Shown in pieces: positions 22,995 through 32,219 of a stretch of 64,000 nucleotides of DNA. The translations under genes were made by a program, and so were the position numbers. Under the pieces are notes generated by a model. That model worked only from the letters and a program-made list of their open reading frames with translations, did no database searches and was not told the DNA's origin. Source of the stretch: Bedellia somnulentella (Eukaryota > Arthropoda > Insecta > Lepidoptera > Bedelliidae); the NCBI GenBank assembly GCA_963576735.1, contig OY755177.1, positions 12,834,001-12,898,000 on the forward strand, in the 5' to 3' direction. Position 1 is the first letter of the stretch; the number at the start of each line of letters is the position of its first letter.

Positions 22995-23655
22995 CTCTGC
23001 TTTTGTCTACAGAGGAATGGTGGTGAAACAGGAAAGGTATGTGTCGCATTGTAAGCCAACGCTTTTAAATTTTAGCATCGTGATGACATCCCATTCAGCT
23101 CTCTAGACTTATACTGCGATTATATTTTCTGTATGTTAGTGTATCCTTGTATAACAGAAAATAATATTACTGCAAGATTTTAAATACGGTGAAGTGCATT
23201 AACGTGTATTGGTTTATAATTTTGTAATTGCGTAGTGTCGGCTTAGAATAGCACTACCCCTATTCTTCCCGTGGGTGTTTTTAATGGGCGACTAAGGGTA
23301 TTGGCGCGTTTTAAGTGATTTTTGGACGGTACGCTTGGAGACCCATCACCAAAAACATTTAGTTTATATCTTTTCCCTACTCAAAAGTGGGACTCAAAAC
23401 TCTATTTATAACCGTGAGTGATGTATATAAGTGACCTAGAAAGTGTATTGGTAAAAAATATATGTATGTATGTTACCTAGTTCCAGCTGTGCTTATGTCT
23501 ACAGTGGCCAGGTGGCGTAACAGGAAGAGGATGTGTCGCATTGTAAGAAGACGATTTTAAATTTTAGCACCGTGATTACATCCCATTCAGCTCTCTAGCC
23601 TTATATTGCGATTATTGTGCTTCATTGTAGAGCAGAAAATAATGAAACTGCTTGA
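22995..23655 (+). repeat. Direct repeat pair of about 165 bp around a SINE-A
   Basis: Positions about 22995-23170 and 23490-23650 share TGTGTCGCATTGTAAG, TTTTAAATTTTAGCA and CATCCCATTCAGCTCTCTAG in the same order. The SINE-A at 23225-23420 lies between them. It could be a local duplication or two copies of one repeat. Confidence 0.75.
23225..23420 (+). mobile_element. SINE-A copy, divergent
   Basis: The head GCGTAGTGTCGGCTTAGAAT, the middle block GACCCATCACCAAAAAC and a short ACCGTGAGTGATGTATA end are present, with internal deletions. Confidence 0.75.
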
Positions 23656-24274
23656 TACAGTGTCGGTTTAGAAAATTTCATACTTTCTCTCATTTTAGTA
23701 ACCTCATAGGAAAATTAATTTATTATTAATAATCGTTAGTCATCGTTCTCGTAGATTGCTAGTACTTAAATTTAAGGACATAGTTTATTATAGACATAGG
23801 TTATAGCTGACGGTATGGTAAATTGATTGAGCTAAAATAATCAAAATTATTCAATAGATTTTCAAAACGACAGGAATAAAAGATATATGGATAATTATTT
23901 ACTCTTTTAAATCGGATAAAAAATATACTTAACTGGATATGCCACCGTAGTGAAAGACAGTTTGCCTCGTGAGAAATGAGATACTGACAGATTGTTCGTA
24001 CTAGTCGAGTTGAAAGAAAGAAAAATAGAAGAAACATTTATTCACATTTAAATTAACTACTATGCAGTTAAAATATTGAAACTAAAAACACATAAATACA
24101 AGTGATAAAAAAAATTAACCAATGTGAAATGGTCCTGCTTCAGCTTATTGTTGTGTTTTTACACACCAGACTGATTTAGTATTAATTAAGTATTTTTTAA
24201 AATATATTTTCTACATTGTGTCATGTGAAAAAATACAATATTATAATTTTTAATACGTATATAGATAATTCTTC

Positions 24275-24303
24275 ATAAATATCTGAGGCTCTGGCGTACA
24301 GTG
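24275..24303 (+). promoter_or_regulatory. Possible TATA-like/initiator pair
   Basis: ATAAATA at 24275-24281 and an initiator-like ACAGTG at 24298-24303 lie about 25 bp apart and 35 bp upstream of the ATG at 24335. The spacing suits a core promoter, but both motifs are weak and common in AT-rich DNA. Confidence 0.25.
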
Positions 24304-24334
24304 ATAACTTTTATTCTTCAATAAACACAGAAAT

Positions 24335-24603
24335 ATGATCAAAAATTTGTTCAACATTCATCTTAAGCTTATACTGTTGTCTCATTTCATAGCCGTTTCA
24401 GTGTTGTATGCCGATAAGGATAACGAACACCAAAGACATCACACTTTGGTAGAGTCTTCACTTCCCTTCGAACTTCCATTCAAGTCCTTATACCGAACTC
24501 GACAGCTCCACATTCAGAACTCATCGCTTATTTATGAGAATAGTTCTAACCGACGACGTTTTTCCCTCTGTAACCATTTTGTATGGATAAAATATAGGTA
24601 GTT
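24335..24603 (+). CDS. Possible secreted-peptide first exon
   Basis: The 88-codon frame begins MIKNLFNIHLKLILLSHFIA, a short basic start followed by a hydrophobic core. This resembles a signal peptide with cleavage near residue 25 (SVLYA/DKD). The remainder is polar, with a basic SNRRRF stretch that could be a proteolytic processing site, then SLC. Splice-donor-like sequences lie at CTCT|GTAACC (about 24573) and AG|GTAGTT (24599), so the frame may continue in another exon. I recognise no known hormone or effector family. Confidence 0.35.
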
Positions 24604-25164
24604 TACCATTTTTTGTGTTACATTGGACCAATATTATGCAATTTCACAGTTGGCCGAAGAATAATGTAGACATAAATTTAACCCGCACTAAGCGATATTA
24701 AATAGCTGATGATTAAATAAAATTATGTTCATTAGAGATTTTTTCTTAATTACACTGACGTTTGAGATAGCCTTATTGATATAAATATATTAAAATTAAA
24801 ATTAATACTATCATGGAGCTTTAAATAGATAAGATGTTTATCTTGTGTTTAGGGTGCCCAAAACATATAAATACACATACATACACCCAGACCCGGAAAT
24901 TAACATCGATATTCATCATATCAATGTCTACCCCGACGGGAATCAAACTAATGATCTTGCGACTGAGTCACGATGACCGTTTAACCACAAAAAATTGGTC
25001 AGTTAAAATTAAAAAGACAGATTGATTTAAAGGCGTTGGAGGCTTTGGATTAGATTCACCGAGTGACAGCCGATATTAATTCCAAATGCACCACATTATT
25101 CAAATACATAGATATGACTTATCTTTAATAACGAAATATGTATGTGATAATTAGATGTGTCAAC

Positions 25165-25245
25165 CCGCGCCGAGACGGGCCGCTAGTGTATATGTCCGCC
25201 ATTAGTTCCCATTGACTAGGGCCTATCGACCCTAAAGTTGAAACC
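25165..25245 (-). repeat. RTE 3'-end fragment
   Basis: GCCATTAGTTCCCATTG at 25198-25214 matches the RTE 3' UTR, without coding sequence. Confidence 0.5.
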
Positions 25246-25323
25246 AAAAAAACAAATACAATAAAAATAATCTTTAAAGATAAATTCTCATCAATATAAG
25301 ATAAAGAATAAATATAAGATATC

Positions 25324-26240
25324 ATACGTACATACATACATATACTCACGCCATTAGTTCCCATTGGGGTAGGCAAAGACTATTGATCGCCACTTCGTAC
25401 GATCCTGACAAACCTCTCTACCTGCGTTTACATCCATCAATCTTTTCATGCATGCTCTTTTATTCTTCATACTTCGGACGCCAGCCTTTTTGAGCACACT
25501 CTCAATTTGGTCCAAGTATGTTCTCCGTGGTCGTCCTCTACTAACATTACCATCCACACTAGCTCTATAGATCCCTTTTACCAATTTTCTATCATCCATC
25601 CTCTCTATGTGCCCAAACCATCTCAACATTCCTTTTTCTATCTTTCTTACAATATCATCTTTGACACCACACTTTTCACGAATAACACTATTTCTCTCTC
25701 GGTCACATAATCTAACATTACAAATTTTTCTGAGCGACCTCATCTCTACTGCATTCACTCTGCTCTCATGCTTCTTCTGCCACACCCAACATTCGCTTCC
25801 ATACATAAGCGTAGGAACAAGAACAGCATCATGCACAGCAATTCGGGCCTTTTCAGACACCGATTGACAGGTCATTAGGCTATTCATTGCTCCATTTACC
25901 GCATTACCCTTTTTCACTCTTCTTTCAATATCTTCATCACATTTTCCATCCCTTGTAAACAAACTTCCCAAATATAAAAACTCTTTCACCTGTTCCACAT
26001 CCTTACCATCAATCGCAATCACGCATTCTGTCACATCTTCCTGTCTCTCAAAAACCATCGTTTTGGTCTTATCCACATTCACCCTCATTCCCTTTCTTAC
26101 AAAAGACTCACATGCAATATTCATCATCTCTTGCAACTCTTCTGCCGACGATGCAAACAGCACTTGATCGTCAGCATACAAGAGGCATTTAATGATGAAT
26201 CCACTCATTCTTAGTCCATAAACACTTTCACGCAACTAAT
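25324..26240 (-). mobile_element. RTE-type LINE, 5'-truncated
   Basis: The minus-strand element keeps the C-terminal third of its polyprotein and the 3' end, which reads GGCGTGAGTATATGTATGTA on the element strand at about 25327-25355. The 5' truncation near 26240 is typical of LINE insertion. This 3' end resembles that of SINE-A. Confidence 0.85.
25354..26235 (-). CDS. RTE reverse transcriptase, C-terminal 293 residues
   Basis: The single frame is unbroken. The RT catalytic box YADD lies at about residues 20-23 (CLLYADDQVLFA), followed by the thumb region (VNVDKTKTMVF; VKEFLYLGSLFTRDG) and the RTE-type tail (MYGSECWVWQKK; RWFGHIERM; SRGRPRRTYLD). A full RTE protein would have an endonuclease and the rest of the RT before this, and these are absent. 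The ATG at 26235 is merely the first Met in the fragment. The lack of stops suggests a fairly recent insertion. No gene function is expected for the fragment itself. Confidence 0.85.
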   Translation of the reverse strand: MRESVYGLRMSGFIIKCLLYADDQVLFASSAEELQEMMNIACESFVRKGMRVNVDKTKTMVFERQEDVTECVIAIDGKDVEQVKEFLYLGSLFTRDGKCDEDIERRVKKGNAVNGAMNSLMTCQSVSEKARIAVHDAVLVPTLMYGSECWVWQKKHESRVNAVEMRSLRKICNVRLCDRERNSVIREKCGVKDDIVRKIEKGMLRWFGHIERMDDRKLVKGIYRASVDGNVSRGRPRRTYLDQIESVLKKAGVRSMKNKRACMKRLMDVNAGREVCQDRTKWRSIVFAYPNGN

Positions 26241-26249
26241 ATCAAAACT

Positions 26250-27020
26250 TATCAATATTTTAAAGTATAGTGAAAATAAGAAGAAAAGTATATATTTTTT
26301 GCTTCACCATTTACATATTGTGAAGAACTGGTGACTGAAATAGATTATTAACCTAAAGTACAGGACACTGGATTCTTCGCATTTGATATAAGACTTAAAC
26401 GAATATTTAGAAAACATAATAAGTTTAAATATTAACGCAATGGAGGACGCAAGTAAATGGACACTAAACCCCTCCTCAATAAAGATAAGTGATAAACAAG
26501 GACCGTACGATCAATTTAATTTCAAAATCCTTAAATAATAAATAAGGAAATAGGAACACAAACCAACATAAAAGGAAACCCAATTCAAAAATAGGTATCA
26601 AAATGATACACAATTCTATTGAAATGGTGATCCTAAAATTTTTTCCTCTTTTTTTTTTATACATACAGTTACATATTCATGTTTATGAAAAAGATAATGC
26701 TTTGTATGATTTATATCAGCGCAATGTCTATCGTTAGAAAATTATTATCTTCTCCGGTTTATCGTGTGCGATGAAATATTACCAAATGAAGCCAACATGT
26801 GCAAATTAAGCAACGGATACATTATCCTCTTCTTACAAATAGAAAAGCTACAATTAGAATGAGAAAGGAAGGAACATTAAAAAAACATATATATATTAAA
26901 GCAAACGAGACTTATTATTAAAGATGATTTTTTTAAAATGAATGAAATTTTAAGGTATTTTTAAGATGAATAAACTATCGTTTTTATCGCTTTTGATTGG
27001 TTTAAGAACCATGTATCCGT
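26250..27020. other. AT-rich stretch without recognised feature
   Basis: I see no coding or RNA feature that I can support. Confidence 0.5.
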
Positions 27021-27024
27021 TTGT

Positions 27025-27110
27025 ACATACATATTTATATACATCGCTACAAATCCCAGAAAGGGGTAGCTGTATATTCAGAATTATAAATCACTCAGCC
27101 TCTCTAAATG
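27025..27110 (-). repeat. SINE-A 3' fragment
   Basis: CTACAAATCCCAGAAAGGGG and CACTCAGCC match the minus-orientation SINE-A 3' part. Confidence 0.5.
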
Positions 27111-27827
27111 TTTAGTAACAAAGAGATTAAAAATAGAAGTTGTTGCTGGTAGAGCCATATTCTGACAATACCTATTCACAAATTTTTATTCATGCGCTCG
27201 TGGAAGTAATTTTGATAGAAAGAAAAAGGAAAGAAACATTTATTCACATTAAAATTTACTTCTATACAGTTTACTATTAATGTTCAAATCATAAAAAGGC
27301 ATAATAAAAACAAGTTATAAATAAAATACTTTAACAAATGTGAAATGCTCCTGCCTCAGCTCATTTTCACACAACACTGATTTTCGTCAGAACAAATGAC
27401 AATTCCAATTCCAAACATAGTACAATGATGATTTAGCAGCAAAATTATGTTTTTTTTTAAATTTAAAATAAACAAAATTAATATTTATATATTGCATAAT
27501 GTATCTGTCTAACCAATGATGAGTTTTATTTATGTTCAACATTCGTAATAGCTAGATAGCAAAGTTGTAATAGTTAAACGTAGAATGTTACCAAAGCTAT
27601 TCCAGTAAAATACTTGCGGAGTTGGATACTTTATTTTTAGGATGAATTCTTTCAAGTGCAAGAATATTCAAGTGAAAATTTAGTAAAACTCAATGTTAAA
27701 ACTTTACAAGTTTATTCTCATTTACAGGTCTCTCAAAACTCTTGCTATTTTGATCAAACTAATAACTTTAAACATAACATGAAGCATTTCGAGTTGTATT
27801 AATATACTATTCTTATCTCTAAATTTC

Positions 27828-28055
27828 TGTGTAGTGTTGGCTTCGAATAATACTAACGTAATTCTTCCCGTGGGTGTTTGTTAGACTAAGGGTATTGGGG
27901 ATTATTAAGTGATTTTTTGGGCGATGCGGTTGGGATCTATCACCAAAAACCTTTATTTAACAATATTTTTCCCATTTAACTTCCAAAAATTGCTGAGTTT
28001 TTTTACTCCAAAGCTCTAGCCACCTTCTAGGGATTTATAACCATGATTATATGTA
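27828..28055 (+). mobile_element. SINE-A copy, divergent
   Basis: CTGTGTAGTGTTGGCTTCGAAT to ACCATGATTATATGTATGTA, with several point changes and small deletions. Confidence 0.8.
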
Positions 28056-28627
28056 TGTATCTCTAGACAGAAAAAATACTTTTACCTCGTTTTGTCATTT
28101 GGCCTGTAAATATAAAAAATACTAGCGTACCGTCCCGGCTTCCTAAGAATAGTAAATGTATTGATTTTATAAAACATAATTAAATTATTGACAAATAATT
28201 TCATAACATTCTTCTTCTTCTTCTATTTACCAGTGAAAGACCCGTGTAAAACGGTTTAGCCGCATAAGAGACTAGCCGGACAGACAGACAAGACAGACAA
28301 AAAATTATAAACTTGTTATTTTGGTCTACGTACTGATTATAAATCCACGTGCATGTCGTGCAGTGAAGTGTAAAAAAACATCCCTTTTTATGCATAAGCG
28401 CAGAATTAGCCGTGTGTTGGCGGCATAGAATATGCAACACCCCTTTACTCTTATCATATCAAGCTTGGCGATTATAGTCACAATCTCCCTTTTAACAATG
28501 AAATATCAATGTAAAACCACAGGCCAAAACTATCTTTTAAATTTAAAACGTGTCCCAAAACACTACTACCAGGCCGACTTCTTAATTCAAGGTTGCTGTG
28601 AAATTTCGGGACACCTTCAAGAGTCAT

Positions 28628-28692
28628 GTTTTACATACATACATACATATTCTCAAGCCGTTAGTTCCCATTGGGGTAGGCAGAGACTATCG
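28628..28692 (-). repeat. RTE 3'-terminal snippet flanked by a short direct repeat
   Basis: TACATACATACATATTCTCA and TTAGTTCCCATTGGGGTAGG are the RTE 3' end in minus orientation. GAGTCATGTTTTA occurs on both sides (28620-28632 and 28692-28704), giving a 13-bp TSD around a very short 5'-truncated insertion. It sits in the 118-codon frame 28432-28788, which I regard as chance. Confidence 0.65.
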
Positions 28693-28835
28693 AGTCATGT
28701 TTTATATAAAAATAAACAAGTTTATTTCGGATCATATTTTCTATGCGAGTTAGGATGTGAGATTACACTACACAGTTGTATTAAATGAGAAACCAAATAC
28801 CACCTTTTTAATTTTAGATCTAGTTGAACGTTATA

Positions 28836-29214
28836 AAAAAACATAACATAAACATAAACATAAACGTTCACGCCGAATATCCCCGAAGGGGTTGGCAGAG
28901 GTACTAATACTTCTGAACATCACGTGACTTTGTCACCTGGTGTTCAGAGTACCCACGTTTTGCATGGACAGTGTACTCACGTGATAGGGGGCAGGCCTAT
29001 CGCCGTTTTGTACGAATACACTGTCACATGACTAAGTACAACTCAGCCATGTGGGTTTCCTCACGATGTTTTCCCTCACCGTTAACAACCATGATAAATT
29101 GACCACACATATGTCTTTAGAAAAGACAAATTGGTGTAGGCCCAACCCAGGATTTGAACACTAGTCGTTTGCACGATAAGCGAGTGTTCTACCCACTGGG
29201 CTATCACAGTTGCT
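28836..29214 (-). mobile_element. SINE-B, full length
   Basis: This copy is nearly identical to the one at 4944-5310, from the CATAAACATAAACG tail side to the tRNA-like head (GCTATCACAGTTGC at 29200-29213). Flanks resembling GTTATAAAAAA and GTTAAATAAAAAA suggest a TSD. Confidence 0.85.
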
Positions 29215-29402
29215 AATGTTAAATAAAAAAAATGTATGTATATAGTCTTATGTGTAGTAAATAAATAATGGCTAAATTTAATATCAAGTAATTACGTATT
29301 CATACAAAAATACCGATAGGCCTACCCACAACCACGTATTAGCAACTCGGCCATCCCTTGGGGAATATACTGTGTAACGTAGAGATATAATAATAGATAT
29401 AA

Positions 29403-29630
29403 TCCATACATACATACATACATATACTCACGGCTATAATTCCCTAGAAGGGGTAGCCAGAGCTAAGGAATTAGAAATTACTCAGCCACTTTTGGAAAGT
29501 TGAGTGGGGAAAAGATGGTATAATAAAGGTTGTTGGTGATAGGTCTCCAACCGCATCGCCCAATGTTCCCTCAAAAACCCCAATACCGTTAGTCACCTCT
29601 AACGTACACCCACCCGGTGGAAATAATAAT
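29403..29630 (-). mobile_element. SINE-A copy, head truncated
   Basis: The tail CATACATACATACATATACT starts at 29405, and the body runs to ACGTACACCCACCCGG, after which the head is lost. Confidence 0.8.
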
Positions 29631-29639
29631 ACGACACAA

Positions 29640-30830
29640 TAAAGAGTTTTTATTCTATTTTAATCAGTGGTCTTCAATTTACAATAACAGAGGTCATTAA
29701 TATTTAGAATAGTTCGTAAGAAATTACACTTCTATGAAAATATCACGTGCCACTAGAATAGTGGAGCCCCATTTAAATATACGTAAAACTGAACAAAAGG
29801 TTGTCAGTAAATTTCTAGCCACATCGCCTAACAAGCCTCCAATAGAATGTAATGGATCAATTATATGTTAGCAATACACAAAATTTAATGACCCAAATTC
29901 CCAAGCATTGATTTCCATATAATCTGTATACAATACTTCAAAGTTGGCAGTCGGCAATCATATTCTTATAACCTCATAACAAACGACTGAAGACCTATAT
30001 AATACAGAACAAAGAACTAACCCATCTCAAATTTCTCGATTGGAATGAGGCATCAATGTAGCGAGACCCAAATAAAATATCAAGACATCAAAAATGTAGC
30101 GTCAAACAGGCTTTATGAACCGAAATGTTATTTCGGTTCACTTAATTTTGACGTTCAAAGAGCAAATTTTGGACACGGAATTTAAAACACAAACCATCAT
30201 CATGAGCAAGGATATCGTTTTTCTTCATTAGGACATTTAATTAATGTCTTAAATTATTGTATTTTATATCTTTAGGATTATGTGTCTCAACATAAATTAT
30301 AGATAAAGAAGAAAATCACATCACATAGTTTTCATGTCGTAAAATACCGAAGAGTTGAATAAAATACTAATTATTCTGAACTTTAGAAACTTTATGGACT
30401 GAAAATCATACACGAATGACTACGTGATAGATGTCAAGCTTATTGCCGTTTTAAATTTAAAAATATGACGAGTTTAATGTCAGCCCTATTAGCTTCCTTC
30501 CAATATCACCGATTCACCGAAGCTTTAAATTACCCAGACAAGAACAACAGATTTATTTCTTAGGAAAAGATACTGAAAAGTCCAGAGCTAATTAAAACTT
30601 TTCCAATCATTAGTAAAAGACACCGTGACGATTTTGTTTACAGAAAACGTCTTGAATAAGGAATATGTTTTTCTCCATTATGGAATATGTTTTTCTACGT
30701 TATATTATAACCAACACTTGTTTTGATCTTCATACTATAAATATTATTAAGATAACAATCATGTGATATTTATTTCTCAGAAAATAATAATAATGTATAA
30801 TTACTATCTTTTAGTCAAAGTTTAACGTTT
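29640..30830. other. Stretch without recognised feature
   Basis: No convincing gene, RNA or repeat is seen. Confidence 0.5.
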
Positions 30831-30843
30831 TTTTAAGTGTGTA

Positions 30844-31087
30844 CATAAATACATATACTCACGGCTATAAATCCCTTGAAGGGGTAGCTAGAGCTCAAGA
30901 ATCAGAAATTCCTCGGCTACTTTTGGAAGTTGCGTGGGGAAAAGATGGTGGAATGAAGGTTGTTGGTGATGGGTTTCCAACCGCATCGCCCAAAAATCCC
31001 TTAAAAGCTCCAATACCTTTAGTCGCCTCTTACGTACACCCACCGGAAGAATTGGGTAGTGTTATTCTAAGTCGACACTACACAGCA
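30844..31087 (-). mobile_element. SINE-A, full length with TSD
   Basis: The copy is complete in minus orientation. TTTAAGTGTGT before it (30832-30842) and TTTAGGTGTGT after it (31089-31099) form an 11-bp TSD with one difference. The 84-codon frame at 30839-31093 is the SINE itself. Confidence 0.85.
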
Positions 31088-31376
31088 ATTTAGGTGTGTC
31101 AATAGCAAAATAAATATCTCTTAACTTGATAAAAACTCTTTATTGCATATCAAAACGGAGAAACATTTACAACTAAACACAATCAAATAAATACTAATAT
31201 TAATAAGTTTCTTCGCTTAATTCCGCTAAATATCATTCATTATATATCTGGAGATTTCAAGTTTCTCTTAATGACATAATCTTAATCCCTTATTATAAGT
31301 ATGTAAAATCTCCAGATTATGATTATTGGGAAGAACGTGTCCAGTATCCAATAGATGTTTCGCAAAATGCACTTAC

Positions 31377-31459
31377 GGGGGTGTGTGTGGTACATTATCT
31401 GCTTTTCGATTTCTTGTAAATGGGAGGGCGGGCGGTGCACAGTGCATGATGCATGAAGA
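31377..31459 (-). CDS. Candidate internal exon, 83 nt
   Basis: A GC-rich island in AT-rich surroundings is bounded on the minus strand by an acceptor (TATACCTGCAG|, AG at 31461-31460) and a consensus donor (|GTAAGTG from 31376). Two frames are open across it. The more protein-like one reads HLQEIEKQIMYHTHP near its end; the other is Pro-rich. The gene is not identified. It may belong to the same minus-strand gene as the CCP-like exon at 38.5 kb, but that is inference from strand alone. Confidence 0.35.
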
Positions 31460-31910
31460 CTGCAGGTATATAGCGGAATTGAAACGTATTAATATTAGTA
31501 TTGCTATGGATATCCGCAAAGTAACGCCTGTTTCAATCCAATACAATTAAATAACAAAAGTACATTGGCGGTCTTATCACTAAAAGCGATCTCTTCCAGA
31601 CAAACTTTGAATGGAGAGGTCAATAAATTAAAGTCATGTGAGATATATGTCCAACAACATGGTGAAACTGATAACTATGCGTTAATCTACACAATAAATA
31701 CATAATAATTTTCTAGTTCTATTTATTAAATTAAAAATAATAAACTATTAGCAAACATTTACATACATATGATACAATAAATTAATACTTATAAGTTATA
31801 ACACATATCAATATATATTATATATATTTTTTAATTTTTGAACTTAACAGTATTATAGCATTTGAGTGAGGTAGTGCTTTTTTACCATATCCTTGCAAAC
31901 AAAAAATTTT

Positions 31911-31983
31911 GACACCAGCAGGACTCGAACCTACGACCACGGGTATACCGCCCCAGTCGCTCTACCAACTGAGCTATGGTATC
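31911..31983 (-). repeat. tRNA-like segment (single unit)
   Basis: GATACCATAGCTCAGTTGGT with T-arm GTAGGTTCGAGTCCTGC resembles the tRNA-like units of 2.7-9.5 kb but is more diverged, with a two-base insertion near the anticodon loop. A TA-rich palindrome (GCCGAATATA ... TATATTCGGC, 32020-32067) follows. Confidence 0.7.
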
Positions 31984-32097
31984 GGTTTCTTTTCACCTTT
32001 CTTATTGGTGTTAGTGCCATCTATTGCCGAATATATATAAGTTATGTATATATATATATATATTCGGCAACAGATGGTAATATATATATTACCAATT

Positions 32098-32215
32098 TTA
32101 GGTAATGTTAGTAGAGGACGACCTCGGAGGACACATTTGGATCAAATATAGAATATGCTCAAAAAGGTAGATGTCCGAAGATAAAGAATAAAAGAGCATG
32201 TATGAAAAGATTTAT
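32098..32215 (+). repeat. RTE C-terminal fragment
   Basis: GGTAATGTTAGTAGAGGACG, CTCAAAAAGGTAG and AAAGAGCATGTATGAAAAG match the end of the RTE coding region. Confidence 0.65.
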
Positions 32216-32219
32216 TGGC

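Noticed and set aside
28432..28788. 118-codon plus-strand ORF with a hydrophobic start
   Set aside because: It contains an RTE tail insertion flanked by a 13-bp TSD, so the frame is at least partly repeat-derived, and the rest shows no motif.
30839..31093. 84-codon ORF recurring in related form at 1547-1744, 46910-47227 and 56852-57211
   Set aside because: The recurrent peptide is simply SINE-A read in one frame, not a gene family.
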